A stretch of DNA of 64,000 nucleotides from Oenococcus oeni DSM 20252 = AWRIB129 (lineage in GTDB: Bacteria > Bacillota > Bacilli > Lactobacillales > Lactobacillaceae), in NCBI RefSeq assembly GCF_000372485.1, contig NZ_AQVA01000010.1:1-64000 (forward strand), given 5' to 3'. The position numbers and the translations under genes are program-made. This document shows, piece by piece, positions 36,884 through 46,630 of the stretch (position 1 is the first letter of the stretch; every line of letters begins with the position of its first letter). The notes beneath the pieces are model-generated. The model worked only from the letters and a program-made list of their open reading frames with translations. It did no database searches and had not been told where the DNA came from.

Positions 36884-39291
36884 GAACTGCTTCTGTAATT
36901 GTAGATTTACCAACCCGTCAAACCAATCAGCCCTTTACTTATTTAATTCCGGATGATTTGCTTGATTTTAACTTGCTCGGCCATCGTGTCCGGGTTCCTT
37001 TTGGCAAACGGAATTTAATGGGATATGTTGTTGCAGTTGGTCAAAGCGAACGGAGTGATTTTCAGTTAAAAAAAATTGAATCGATTATTGACGAAAAACC
37101 GGTTCTTAATTCTGAAATGTTGAAATTATCCGAATGGCTGTCAAACTATGTTTTTTCTTATCGCGTTCAAGTAATTCAAACGATTTTGCCGAATGCTTTT
37201 AAACCAAAATATTTGAAGGGCTTGAAAATCGTTGATCAAGTTCCGGAAAAAATAAAAGAAAATATTTTTCTCAATAATCAGGAAATTGAATTTTTGCCGA
37301 AAAATTATACTTCCGAACAAATTAAAGTGATCAATAGCTTGATTAGACAAGGAAAAATTGTTCAAACGACTACGATTCAGAAAAAGAATAAAGGCAAAAA
37401 AGTCAAAGTCCTTTCCAATAATTTGAACGATAATGATATTGCAACAAATCTAAATAAAAAATCTCTGAGTGATTCACAGAAAAAGCTTTTAATTTTTTTG
37501 TCCGGTCATCGGGATGGTTTTTTTCAGGTAAAGGAGTTAGCCGAAATTTTGGATATTTCCAAATCGACTATTTTGACAGCTGAAAAAAAATCCTGGCTTA
37601 AAAAAAGCGAAGTTAGGATGACGAGGAACCCGGTAAAAAAAATTGCCGTTACAAAGACTAATGCAGTCGAGCTGAATTCCGATCAGAAGAAAGTTTTTAA
37701 TTCAGTCGAAAGCGCAATCACTAAAAACGAAAACAAAACTTTTCTTCTTGAAGGAATTACCGGGTCTGGAAAGACAGAGGTTTATCTTCAACTAATCGAA
37801 AAGACAATTGCCCAAGGGAAAACGGCCTTGCTCCTTGTTCCGGAAATCGCTTTAACCCCCCAAATGATTCGCCTGGTAAAATCCCGTTTTCTTGATTCGG
37901 TCGCTTTGCTTCATTCCGGATTATCCGATGGCGAACGTTTGGATCAGTGGGAAGAAATTCGCGATGGAAAAATCAAGATTGTAATTGGTACGCGTTCGGC
38001 GGTTTTTTCGCCGCTAACCAATATCGGTTTAATCATTATGGATGAAGAACACGAAACGAATTATAAGCAGGAAGGCAATCCCCGCTATCATGCTCGCGAT
38101 ATTGCTTTGTGGCGGGCAAAATATCATCAAGCGGTCACTTTACTGGGCTCTGCCACTCCGAGTTTGGAATCACGTGCAAGAGCTCAAAAAGGGATTTTTA
38201 AGTTATTAACGATGAATCACCGAGCAGTTAGCGGGGCGAAACTTCCGGATGTTTCAATCGTTGATATGCGCGAAGTATGGCAAAAAGAGCATGCTGATAA
38301 CGACTTTAGCCCCACTTTGCTTAAAAAGATCGAAGAACGTAAAGAAAACCACGAACAAACGATTCTCTTATTAAATCGTCGAGGATTTTCTTCTTTCGTC
38401 ATGTGCCGTAATTGTGGCTATGTTCCTCGCTGCCCGAATTGCAATCTATCTTTGACTTTACATATGGACAGCCACTCTTTGAAATGCCATTATTGCGGTT
38501 ACGAGGAAGCGATTCCTAAAAAATGCCCGGTTTGCGGAAGCCCACAGATTCGTTACGTTGGCACCGGGACGGAAAAAATCGAAACTAAACTAAATAGTTT
38601 AGTCAATGGAATTCGGGTTGCTCGTTTGGATCAGGACACTACGAAGAGAAAGGGCAGCCTTGAAAAAATTCTTAGAGATTTTGGGAAAGGAAATTACGAC
38701 GTTCTGCTCGGTACGCAAATGGTTGCCAAAGGTTTGGATTTTCCCGATGTGACCCTAGTTGGTGTGATTAACGCTGACATCGGCTTGAATTTACCGGATT
38801 TTCGGTCTGGAGAAAAAACTTTTCAATTACTAACACAGGTAGCCGGCCGATCGGGAAGAGCCGGAAAAACCGGGGAGGTAATCATTCAGACTTTTAACCC
38901 AGATAATTACGCGATTAAATTAGCTGCCGACCAAAATTACGAAGGATTCTATAAAACAGAAATGTCGATTCGCCATATTGCCGACTATTCACCATATTAT
39001 TACACGATTCAAGTTGGAATTGACGGACCTGATCAATTTCCGGCCAGTCGGGCGATCGATGAAGTTGCGGAATTTATTAAACCGAAATTGGCTAAAGAAA
39101 CAATTGTTCTCGGGCCCACGCCAAAAGCTATTGCCAAGTTACGTAATCGCTATTATTTTCAAATAATTTTGAAATACAAAAAAGATCCTAATATCGAATC
39201 CACTTTAAGTGAGCTTCAAACTGTGTTTGGAGAAAAATTGCCAAAAGATATTTACTTGAGTATTGATCGTGATCCGGTATCATTTATTTAA
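36880..39291 (+). CDS. priA: Primosomal protein N' (replication restart helicase)
   Basis: 803 residues. An N-terminal DNA-binding domain (VIVDLPTRQTNQPFTYLIP), Walker A GITGSGKTEVYL, DEEH box in IIMDEEHETNYK, four CxxC pairs of a zinc insertion (CRNCGYVPRCPNC, CHYCGYEE, CPVCGSPQ), and late helicase motifs LLGTQMVAKGLDFP and QVAGRSGRAG. It unwinds stalled forks and reloads the replisome. Translation starts at TTG 36880 behind AGGAGG, overlapping the previous stop. fmt follows directly. Confidence 0.95.
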   Translation: MRTASVIVDLPTRQTNQPFTYLIPDDLLDFNLLGHRVRVPFGKRNLMGYVVAVGQSERSDFQLKKIESIIDEKPVLNSEMLKLSEWLSNYVFSYRVQVIQTILPNAFKPKYLKGLKIVDQVPEKIKENIFLNNQEIEFLPKNYTSEQIKVINSLIRQGKIVQTTTIQKKNKGKKVKVLSNNLNDNDIATNLNKKSLSDSQKKLLIFLSGHRDGFFQVKELAEILDISKSTILTAEKKSWLKKSEVRMTRNPVKKIAVTKTNAVELNSDQKKVFNSVESAITKNENKTFLLEGITGSGKTEVYLQLIEKTIAQGKTALLLVPEIALTPQMIRLVKSRFLDSVALLHSGLSDGERLDQWEEIRDGKIKIVIGTRSAVFSPLTNIGLIIMDEEHETNYKQEGNPRYHARDIALWRAKYHQAVTLLGSATPSLESRARAQKGIFKLLTMNHRAVSGAKLPDVSIVDMREVWQKEHADNDFSPTLLKKIEERKENHEQTILLLNRRGFSSFVMCRNCGYVPRCPNCNLSLTLHMDSHSLKCHYCGYEEAIPKKCPVCGSPQIRYVGTGTEKIETKLNSLVNGIRVARLDQDTTKRKGSLEKILRDFGKGNYDVLLGTQMVAKGLDFPDVTLVGVINADIGLNLPDFRSGEKTFQLLTQVAGRSGRAGKTGEVIIQTFNPDNYAIKLAADQNYEGFYKTEMSIRHIADYSPYYYTIQVGIDGPDQFPASRAIDEVAEFIKPKLAKETIVLGPTPKAIAKLRNRYYFQIILKYKKDPNIESTLSELQTVFGEKLPKDIYLSIDRDPVSFI

Positions 39292-40241
39292 TGACTAATT
39301 CAGTGATATTTTTTGGGACTTCTGATTTCAGTAGAGCTGTTTTGCAGGGATTGATTGCCGATGATGATTTTGAAGTAATCGCCGTTGTCAGCCAGCCGGA
39401 TCGTCCGGTTGGCCGAAAAAAACTTTTGCAGCCTACAAAAATCAAACAATTGGCTTTAGAGTATCGAATCCCGATTTTTCAACCGGAAAAACTTTCCCGA
39501 TCAGAAGAAATGGATCGACTGATTTCTATGCAGGCCGATTTTTTGGTGACAGCGGCTTTCGGCCAATTTGTCCCCTCTAAATTATTGAAATCCGCTAAAA
39601 TTGCCTCGATTAATGTTCATGCCAGTCTGCTGCCAAAATATCGCGGGGCTGCGCCGATTAATTGGGCCTTGATTAACGGTGACAAAGAGACCGGCGTTTC
39701 AATTATGTATATGGTAAAGGAAATGGATGCTGGCGATATTATCAGTGTTAAAAAAATGCCGATTAAAGAAAACGATAATGCCGGTTCTTTGTTTGAAAAG
39801 CTGGCGGTTGTCGGTCGTGATCTGCTCTTAAAAACGATGCCAAAAATGGTTAGCGGCGATATTTCTCCAATTCAGCAGGACGAAGAAAAAATCACTTTGG
39901 CACCAAAAATCGATTATAAGTTGACTGAGCTGGATTTTTATCATCAGAAAGCTGAAAAAATTGTTGATTTAATTCGCGGCCTATCACCGAAACCGGGAGC
40001 CAGCCTCCAAATTGCCGATGAGAAAATTAAGGTTTTTAAAGCAAAAATCGGACCCTGTCAAGGTGAAGTTGGTTCGATTGCAATTAAATCCAAACACGAT
40101 CTTGCAATCACGGCAGCTGACGGCCGAACGGTTTTTTTGCAGAAAATTCAACCGATTGGTAAAAAAATAATGGATGTTTCTTCCTTTTTGAATGGCGCCG
40201 GGCAAAAGCTTCATGTCGGTAACATGGCAAATAGGATATAA
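39291..40241 (+). CDS. fmt: Methionyl-tRNA formyltransferase
   Basis: 316 residues. It has VVSQPDRPVGRKKLL, the catalytic Asn-His-Asp set in INVHASLLPKYRGAAPINW with GDKETGVSIMYMVKEMDAGD, and a C-terminal OB-like domain. It formylates initiator Met-tRNA using the 10-formyl-THF produced by Fhs. It overlaps priA by one base. The rsmB gene that usually follows fmt in related genomes is absent here. Confidence 0.95.
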   Translation: MTNSVIFFGTSDFSRAVLQGLIADDDFEVIAVVSQPDRPVGRKKLLQPTKIKQLALEYRIPIFQPEKLSRSEEMDRLISMQADFLVTAAFGQFVPSKLLKSAKIASINVHASLLPKYRGAAPINWALINGDKETGVSIMYMVKEMDAGDIISVKKMPIKENDNAGSLFEKLAVVGRDLLLKTMPKMVSGDISPIQQDEEKITLAPKIDYKLTELDFYHQKAEKIVDLIRGLSPKPGASLQIADEKIKVFKAKIGPCQGEVGSIAIKSKHDLAITAADGRTVFLQKIQPIGKKIMDVSSFLNGAGQKLHVGNMANRI

Positions 40242-40267
40242 TATTACGTTAGTGTTACGGATATCTT

Positions 40268-41011
40268 ATGCAAATCGCCTATTTAAGTGATATTGGAACT
40301 AGAAAAAAAGAAAACCAGGACTTTGTCGGGATTTTCACGAATAAAAGTCAGTATAAATTGGCCATTGTCGCTGATGGGGTTACCAGTGAAAAAGGTGGTG
40401 ATATCGCCGCAGAGATGGTTGTCAATAATTTTGGTTTTGGCTGGCGCCAGACTGATATTTCTTCAATCGAAGAAGCGAAGACCTGGATTTCTAAGAAGGC
40501 CCGTGAAGAGAATAGCCGAATTTTAATGGCTGGGAAACGTTTTGATGATTTGTCCCAAATGGCAACCACGATGGTTTTAACGGTTGCCATTAATAATGAC
40601 GTTTTGATTGGCAATTTAGGCGACTCGAGAGCTTATATCTTTGATGGTAAAATTCTAAAACAACTTTCATTCGATCATTCCTTTGGTAATGAATTAATTC
40701 AAAATGGACAAATTTCAAAGGAAAATGTCAATAATGTTCCTCACCATCAAAGCATTACGCGTTATTTTGGTTTGAATGCGCAAACCGAAATGTCTTTTGC
40801 TGTCGACAAGGTAAAAAACAACGATATTATCATGCTTGCAACGGATGGCTTGACTAAGCAGGTTAAAGAATCGGATATTTTGCATGTTATTAAGTCAAAG
40901 CACAAATCTCTCAGCGAAATGGTGGCTCGGCTGATCAATATGGCTAACGAACAAAGCGGTTTCGATAACGTCACGGTTCTGTTGATGTCGCAATTTTTGG
41001 AGGATAATTGA
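40268..41011 (+). CDS. prpC: PP2C-family Ser/Thr phosphatase (Stp/PrpC)
   Basis: 247 residues with PP2C metal-binding motifs: SDIGTRKKENQDF, VADGVTSEKGGDIAAEM, IGNLGDSRAYIF, MLATDGLT and GFDNVTVLL. It dephosphorylates targets of the PASTA kinase encoded next, with a TGATG overlap between the two genes. The cognate pair controls cell-wall and division proteins in Bacillota. Confidence 0.94.
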   Translation: MQIAYLSDIGTRKKENQDFVGIFTNKSQYKLAIVADGVTSEKGGDIAAEMVVNNFGFGWRQTDISSIEEAKTWISKKAREENSRILMAGKRFDDLSQMATTMVLTVAINNDVLIGNLGDSRAYIFDGKILKQLSFDHSFGNELIQNGQISKENVNNVPHHQSITRYFGLNAQTEMSFAVDKVKNNDIIMLATDGLTKQVKESDILHVIKSKHKSLSEMVARLINMANEQSGFDNVTVLLMSQFLEDN

Positions 41012-42855
41012 TGAATCCTGGATCAACATTTGCAAACAGATATCGAATCATTCGGCCACTCGGTGAAGGGGGGATGGCTAATGTTTATTTAGCTGTCGAT
41101 ACAAAGAACAACCAGCAGGTTGCTATCAAGGTTCTTCGATTGGATCTCCAAAATAATCCAGATTTTGTTCGTCGTTTTCAAAGAGAAGCTCAGGCCGCTG
41201 CTCAGCTGCTTCATCCAAATATTGTTAAAGTTCTCGATGCTGGTTCTTTTGATGGCGTGCAGTATTTAACGATGGAATACGTCGATGGGATGGATTTAAA
41301 GAAATACATCTCTCAGTATTATCCGGTTCCATACGCACAAGTCGTCAATATTATGGAACAGGTCTTGTCTGCCGTGTCAATGGCGCATAACCACGGGATT
41401 GTCCATCGTGACTTAAAGCCACAAAACATTCTTGTCGGCAAGGACGGATCAATTAAAATCGTTGATTTCGGGATTGCAATCGCTCGAAGCGAATTTGGGA
41501 TGACCCAGACAAACGCCGTCCTGGGATCGGTTCATTATTTGAGTCCCGAACAAACGCGTGGTGGCATGGCGACCAACAAATCCGATATATACGCTTTGGG
41601 TGTGATTTTATTTGAAATGTTGACTGGCCAAGTTCCTTATAAAGGCGAGACCGTGGTCTCGATCGCTATGAAACATTCTTCCGAACAGATGCCTTCTGCT
41701 AAAGATATTGATCCAAATATTCCCCAGGCTCTTGAGAATGTTATTTTACGTGCAACTGCTAAGAATCCTGATAATCGTTATCTGACGGCTGAGGATATGG
41801 CTAACGATTTGAGAACCAGTCTTTCTCCCCGTCGGGCTAATGAAGCAAAACTTCCGCCTTTTACCGACGATCAGGCTGAGACAAGGACGATTCCAATCGA
41901 CGATCTTAAATCACAGGTCGCCAGCGGCATTCAACGTCTTGACCCGGTTTATACTCCCTTGAAGGACAATCCAGATTCGACTTCAGACTCAAAAAAAGTT
42001 GTCCCTGGCAAGAAGAAAAAAAGAAAGCATAAGATTTGGCCTTGGATTTTAGCTGGTCTTTTGGCGATTGGTTTTGGGGTTATTTTGGTGGCAATGTTTT
42101 GGCCTGGTAGAGTTCAGGTCCCCGATACGGCAAATTACAAACTCAGTGTCGCCGAAAAATTAATTCGTGAAAATGATCTTGAGGTTGGCAGTATTAGCGA
42201 AACGACTTCTCGAAAAGTCAAGAAGGGTCGAGTTATTAAATCCGATCCTAAAATTGGATCGCACGTTGCTAAAAATACCAAAATTGATTTAATTGTTTCC
42301 AATGGGGCTAAAAAACTAACTTTTGGCGATTATGTTGGTTCTAATTACAGCGATGTCGCCAGCGTTTTGAGGAACCAGGGTTATAAAGTCAAGAAGGTCG
42401 AAAAATATTCTAATTCTGTTTCCAGTGGACAGATAATCAAACAATCGGTTGACGCCGATAAGAAAGTCGATCCTTACGAAACAACTGTTAAATTTACGGT
42501 TTCCAAAGGTGCCCAAAAAATAACCGTGCCAACATTCGACAGTTTGTCCGAAGCACAGTCTTGGGCTGATCAAAATGGTATTACTTTAAAAATTGCCTAT
42601 AGTCAATCGTCCGACACCGATACCGGCTATGTTATTAGTCAGAATCCAAATGGCGGGACGGAGATTTCTTCTTCGACTGTTGTTCATATCCTGGTGGCTC
42701 AAAGAGTCGATAATTCTTCAAGCAGTTCTTCTTCGGCTGTACCGTCGTCAAGTTCCAGCATGAGCTCTTCGTCAAATGGAAGCAGCAGTAGCAGCAGTAA
42801 TAGCAGTAGCAGCAGTAGCAGCAGTATTTCTAGCAGTTCTTCTCCTCAAAAATAG
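41011..42855 (+). CDS. prkC: PASTA-domain Ser/Thr protein kinase
   Basis: 614 residues. The cytoplasmic kinase domain is about 1-265 (GEGGMANVYLA, VAIKVLRL with the ATP Lys, VHRDLKPQNILV, IVDFGIAIA). A basic juxtamembrane stretch and one membrane helix (WPWILAGLLAIGFGVILVAM) follow, then three extracellular PASTA repeats that sense muropeptides. The last ~45 residues are almost pure Ser, encoded by AGC/AGT repeats (about 42712-42850), perhaps a wall-spanning spacer. Start ATG 41011 lies 7 bases after GGAGG. Confidence 0.95.
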   Translation: MNPGSTFANRYRIIRPLGEGGMANVYLAVDTKNNQQVAIKVLRLDLQNNPDFVRRFQREAQAAAQLLHPNIVKVLDAGSFDGVQYLTMEYVDGMDLKKYISQYYPVPYAQVVNIMEQVLSAVSMAHNHGIVHRDLKPQNILVGKDGSIKIVDFGIAIARSEFGMTQTNAVLGSVHYLSPEQTRGGMATNKSDIYALGVILFEMLTGQVPYKGETVVSIAMKHSSEQMPSAKDIDPNIPQALENVILRATAKNPDNRYLTAEDMANDLRTSLSPRRANEAKLPPFTDDQAETRTIPIDDLKSQVASGIQRLDPVYTPLKDNPDSTSDSKKVVPGKKKKRKHKIWPWILAGLLAIGFGVILVAMFWPGRVQVPDTANYKLSVAEKLIRENDLEVGSISETTSRKVKKGRVIKSDPKIGSHVAKNTKIDLIVSNGAKKLTFGDYVGSNYSDVASVLRNQGYKVKKVEKYSNSVSSGQIIKQSVDADKKVDPYETTVKFTVSKGAQKITVPTFDSLSEAQSWADQNGITLKIAYSQSSDTDTGYVISQNPNGGTEISSSTVVHILVAQRVDNSSSSSSSAVPSSSSSMSSSSNGSSSSSSNSSSSSSSSISSSSSPQK

Positions 42856-42902
42856 TATTTCTGAGAGGTGTTTTATTATATATTTGTAATAAGGAGATAA
42901 AT

Positions 42903-43574
42903 ATGAGTGTAATTGTGGCACCGTCCATTCTGGCGGCGGATTATTTAAATTTAGGCGAACAGATTAAATTGGTTGAGGGGGCCGGGGCTAAATATTTACA
43001 TATCGATATAATGGATGGCGATTTTGTCCCTAGCATTTCTTATGGCCCACAGTGGGTCAAACAAATTAAAGCGAGCGGCAGCAAGCTGGTCTTGGATGTC
43101 CATTTAATGGTTAATCATCCGGAAAAGTTAATTGATTCGTTTGTTTCGGCTGGTGCCGATATTATTGGCGTTCACGTTGAGGCTACAGCACATATTCATC
43201 GCGCTTTGCAAATGATTAAAAATGCCGGAGTTCATCCAGAAGTAGTTATTAATCCAGGAACGCCGGTTTCGGCTATTTTACCAATTTTATATATGGTTGA
43301 TCAGGTTTTGGTCATGACTGTTAATCCCGGATTCGGCGGCCAAAAGTTTTTGCCTGAAGAAATTTCTAAAATTTCCGAACTTCATGAATATAAAAAAGAG
43401 CATGGACTTGATTTCGATATTGAAATTGATGGTGGAGTTAATAATCAAACACTGGTAAAAGCTTACGAAGCAGGTGCAACTGTTGCAGTTGCCGGATCTT
43501 ATGTATATGATAAAGTCGATCCAGCTGCTAAAGTTAAAAAACTGCTCGAGGTTACCAACTTTGAAGTCGATTAA
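42903..43574 (+). CDS. rpe: Ribulose-phosphate 3-epimerase
   Basis: 223 residues, TIM barrel: APSILAADYLNLGEQI, LHIDIMDGDFVPSIS, VHLMV, MTVNPGFGGQKF and IEIDGGVNNQT carry the metal and substrate residues. It interconverts ribulose-5-P and xylulose-5-P, serving the phosphoketolase pathway of heterofermenters. AAGGAG precedes the ATG. In most relatives rsgA sits between prkC and rpe; here there are only 47 bp. Confidence 0.95.
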   Translation: MSVIVAPSILAADYLNLGEQIKLVEGAGAKYLHIDIMDGDFVPSISYGPQWVKQIKASGSKLVLDVHLMVNHPEKLIDSFVSAGADIIGVHVEATAHIHRALQMIKNAGVHPEVVINPGTPVSAILPILYMVDQVLVMTVNPGFGGQKFLPEEISKISELHEYKKEHGLDFDIEIDGGVNNQTLVKAYEAGATVAVAGSYVYDKVDPAAKVKKLLEVTNFEVD

Positions 43575-44223
43575 TATTCTTGCCGGCGGACCAGAGAATA
43601 ATTTTCCAAAAAATTTTGCTGATTTTCTCACAGATGAAAATGAGTGGATTGGTGTCGATGCCGGTGCTTTTTATTTATTAAAGCATGGTGTTAAAGATAT
43701 CACGGCAATTGGGGATTTTGATTCTTTGACGAGAGAGGAACTTTTTTTTGTAAAAGACAAAGTTGATCCGAAACATTTTTCTCAGGCCAAACCGGAAAAA
43801 GATTTCACGGATACCGAACTAGCTTTGCGTTGGATTGAAGAAAAACTGGATTATCGAAAATACGATTCGATTAATATTTTTGGCGCAACAGGTTCTCGTC
43901 TTGACCACGAATTTAACAATTTTTTGAATTTATTTTTGCCTGAATATAAAAATATATTGGATAAGGTTGAAATTTTCGATTTGGAAAATGTTGTTAGTTT
44001 TTTTAACCCCGGAGATTATCTTTTAGAAAACAAGTATAAAAAGAAATATCTCGGTTTTGTTGTTTTAAATAATATTGTAAATTTTTCAATTCATGGAGCA
44101 AAATATGATTTGTCAAATTTCTCTTCGAAAATCGATCGAGTTTTTGCTTCGAATGAATTTTTAGATAATCAAAACATCGAAATTCATTTTGATGCAGGAA
44201 ATGTTATGGCTATTTATAGTTAA
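43561..44223 (+). CDS. thiN: Thiamine pyrophosphokinase
   Basis: 220 residues. INILAGGPENNFPKNF, WIGVDAGAFYLL, AIGDFDSLTREE, the FTDTELALRW segment and FGATGSRLDHEFNNF match thiamine pyrophosphokinase. It transfers pyrophosphate from ATP to thiamine to make TPP, a cofactor phosphoketolase needs. The best start is TTG 43561, ten bases after a GAGG, overlapping the rpe end by 14 bp; upstream codons in this frame lie inside rpe and are not conserved. Confidence 0.9.
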   Translation: MKSINILAGGPENNFPKNFADFLTDENEWIGVDAGAFYLLKHGVKDITAIGDFDSLTREELFFVKDKVDPKHFSQAKPEKDFTDTELALRWIEEKLDYRKYDSINIFGATGSRLDHEFNNFLNLFLPEYKNILDKVEIFDLENVVSFFNPGDYLLENKYKKKYLGFVVLNNIVNFSIHGAKYDLSNFSSKIDRVFASNEFLDNQNIEIHFDAGNVMAIYS

Positions 44224-44270
44224 AAGAAAGCTAAAGACTTGATATATTTTGTTTTTCAGGCTTACTTTTG

Positions 44271-44276
44271 TATAAT
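44271..44276 (+). promoter_or_regulatory. -10 box of the tuf promoter
   Basis: Perfect TATAAT preceded by TTTTG. The -35 is not clear (TTGTTT at 44249-44254 with 16-bp spacing is the best fit). A ~100-base leader follows. Confidence 0.55.
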
Positions 44277-44382
44277 AGTTAAGGCTTTTTACTTTTAGTG
44301 CAATTGCCATAAAGTATAAGCTTAAAATTTTAAGCCTACATCATTATTTTTTTGATGAACTATTAAAATGGAGGAAACCAAA

Positions 44383-45573
44383 TTGGCTGAAAAGGAACAT
44401 TACGAAAGAACTAAGCCGCACGTTAATATTGGTACTATCGGTCATGTTGATCATGGTAAAACCACTTTAACGGCTGCTATCACTAAGGTATTGTCTGAAA
44501 AGGGCCTTGCGCAAGCTCAAGATTATGCCTCAATTGATGCCGCTCCTGAAGAGCGTGAACGTGGAATCACCATCAATACTGCCCACGTTGAATATGAAAC
44601 TGATAAGCGTCACTATGCACACATCGATGCACCAGGTCACGCCGACTATGTTAAAAATATGATCACTGGAGCCGCACAAATGGATGGAGCCATCCTTGTT
44701 GTTGCTGCTACTGATGGTCCTATGCCACAGACTCGTGAACATATTTTGCTTGCCCGTCAAGTTGGTGTTAACTATATTGTTGTCTTCTTAAATAAGACTG
44801 ACCTTGTTGATGATCCAGAATTAATCGATCTTGTTGAGATGGAAGTTCGTGAACTTTTGTCTGAATATGATTTTCCTGGAGATGATATTCCTATTATTCG
44901 CGGTTCTGCTTTGAAGGCTCTTCAAGGCGATCCGGAACAGGAAAAAGTTATCTTGCACTTAATGGATGTTATCGATGAATACATCCCAACTCCAGTTCGT
45001 GATGTTGATAAGCCATTCTTGATGCCTGTCGAAGATGTCTTCACTATCACTGGACGTGGTACTGTTGCGTCTGGACGTATCGATCGTGGAACTGTCAAGA
45101 TTAACGATCCAGTTGAAATTGTTGGTTTGAAGGATGAAGTTAAAAACACTGTTGTTACCGGTGTTGAAATGTTCCGGAAGACTTTGGATCTTGGTGAAGC
45201 CGGAGATAATATCGGAGCTCTGCTTCGTGGAATTGATCGCGATGGTGTTGAACGTGGACAAGTTTTGGCAAAGCCAGGTTCAATTCAGACCCATAAAAAG
45301 TTTAAGGGTGAAGTTTATATCCTTACTAAGGAAGAAGGTGGACGTCATACTCCATTCTTCACTAACTATCGTCCTCAATTCTATTTCCACACGACTGATG
45401 TTACCGGTGTCGTAGAATTGCCTGAAGGTGTTGAAATGGTTATGCCTGGTGATCACGTCACATTTACTGTTGAATTGATGAAACCAGTCGCTATCGAAAA
45501 AGGTTTGAAATTCACTATCCGTGAAGGTGGCCACACTGTTGGTGCCGGAACTGTCTCTGAAATTGATGACTAA
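44383..45573 (+). CDS. tuf: Elongation factor Tu
   Basis: 396 residues. G1 loop [46 protein letters not shown], and the C-terminal barrels. It delivers aminoacyl-tRNA to the ribosome. The start is TTG 44383, eight bases after GGAGG, giving [16 protein letters not shown] after Met; the ATG at 44368 overlaps the ribosome site and is not used. It stands alone, not in a str operon. A terminator follows. Confidence 0.97.
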   Translation: MAEKEHYERTKPHVNIGTIGHVDHGKTTLTAAITKVLSEKGLAQAQDYASIDAAPEERERGITINTAHVEYETDKRHYAHIDAPGHADYVKNMITGAAQMDGAILVVAATDGPMPQTREHILLARQVGVNYIVVFLNKTDLVDDPELIDLVEMEVRELLSEYDFPGDDIPIIRGSALKALQGDPEQEKVILHLMDVIDEYIPTPVRDVDKPFLMPVEDVFTITGRGTVASGRIDRGTVKINDPVEIVGLKDEVKNTVVTGVEMFRKTLDLGEAGDNIGALLRGIDRDGVERGQVLAKPGSIQTHKKFKGEVYILTKEEGGRHTPFFTNYRPQFYFHTTDVTGVVELPEGVEMVMPGDHVTFTVELMKPVAIEKGLKFTIREGGHTVGAGTVSEIDD

Positions 45574-45582
45574 TTCTAATTA

Positions 45583-45617
45583 AAATCGTCTTGCTTTACG
45601 GCATGGGCGATTTTTTT
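45583..45617 (+). terminator. Terminator after tuf
   Basis: AAATCG / CGATTT stem with inner GC pairs and a seven-T tail. Confidence 0.78.
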
Positions 45618-45704
45618 ATTTTTAGGCCGAAAAATGACAAACGATTGACTTTATCTTTTTATCTTGTTAAGATAATTAAAATTATTACTCTGAGGTAGCG
45701 TATT

Positions 45705-46553
45705 TTGAAATTAACCATTGATGGCAATTTGTTTAGAAACAGAAGAAAAGAACTAAAAATGACTCAGGTGGAGCTTGCATCGAACCTAACTTCTCAAACA
45801 GTTGTTTGTTCTTTAGAACACGGCGTGATACCTAAATTAGAAGTTTTGGCGGAAATAATGCAGCGTTTGTCTTTATCCCTTGAGGATGTTTTTCCTAATA
45901 GTCCTTTTTGTTTAAGTAAACTTGATGAATTGAAAATCAAGTTAGATAACGAGAATTATCGACAGGTTTGGTCGGGATTAGAAAAGATTAAAAAAACAGC
46001 TTTGGTATCTTCGGTAGAAAAACAGAAATTTTATTATTTATCGGCATCCTCGGCTTTTCATGATGGTCGAATTGAAGATGCCGATTTTGCTTGTTATGAA
46101 TTGCTTGGTTTTTCCGAAAAAGAAAAATTGTGGTTTTTTGACGCTCTGGCCAATACGATTAAAGCGCAAATTTGGCAACTTAAGGAAGATTATTCAAAGG
46201 CGGAAAATTGTTTTAAAAGAGTAATCAAGATTTTAAATGATTATCCTTACGAGAAAGAGACAGTTCCTTCGATGATTAGCTATATTAGAATTTATCAAGC
46301 CCTTGCGGAGCATTTTTTGCTGCTTGAAAATTTTAAGCGTGCCGCTTCTTATATTGACAAGGCCTTAAAAATATTATCTGAAGAAAAATCCACTTGGCAC
46401 CTTGGTGAATTGCTGTTGCTTAAATCGAAAATTGCTGACGAGAGTGGTTTAAATGAACAAAAAGAAAAATTGATTTTAACGGCCGAACAACTATATGAGT
46501 TTGGTAAGAGCCCTCAACTAGGTCGAATGCTCAATAAAAGCAAGTCCAATTAA
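45705..46553 (+). CDS. XRE/Rgg-like regulator with helical repeat domain
   Basis: 282 residues. The N-terminal XRE helix-turn-helix (about residues 8-60) reads RRKELKMTQVELASNLTSQT then VCSLEHGVIPKLEVLAEIMQ. The rest is all-helical, TPR-like (EDYSKAENCFKRVIKILNDY and FKRAASYIDKALKIL), the architecture of Rgg/PlcR-type regulators that often bind peptide pheromones. No small peptide gene is evident beside it. The start is TTG 45705 with GAGG upstream. Target genes are unknown; the next gene is the LexA-type mutagenesis operon with its own promoter. Confidence 0.78.
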   Translation: MKLTIDGNLFRNRRKELKMTQVELASNLTSQTVVCSLEHGVIPKLEVLAEIMQRLSLSLEDVFPNSPFCLSKLDELKIKLDNENYRQVWSGLEKIKKTALVSSVEKQKFYYLSASSAFHDGRIEDADFACYELLGFSEKEKLWFFDALANTIKAQIWQLKEDYSKAENCFKRVIKILNDYPYEKETVPSMISYIRIYQALAEHFLLLENFKRAASYIDKALKILSEEKSTWHLGELLLLKSKIADESGLNEQKEKLILTAEQLYEFGKSPQLGRMLNKSKSN

Positions 46554-46591
46554 TCAGACATTTTATTATTTTTTTAGTTTTTTTATTTTGC

Positions 46592-46619
46592 TTGACATAC
46601 GAACACATGTTCGTATTAT
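46592..46619 (+). promoter_or_regulatory. SOS-controlled promoter of the Y-polymerase operon
   Basis: TTGACA (46592-46597), 16-bp spacer, TATTAT (46614-46619). The -10 ends 11 bases before the ATG, so the leader is only a few bases and no ribosome site is present. Confidence 0.72.
46600..46613. promoter_or_regulatory. LexA (SOS) box
   Basis: CGAACACATGTTCG, a perfect match to the Gram-positive CGAAC-N4-GTTCG operator, placed exactly between the -35 and -10 boxes. Confidence 0.88.
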
Positions 46620-46630
46620 TTTATATGTAG

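Noticed and set aside
42712-42850. CRISPR-like or satellite repeat
   Set aside because: It is a codon-level Ser repeat inside the kinase frame, not spaced repeats; no CRISPR array was seen anywhere in the window.
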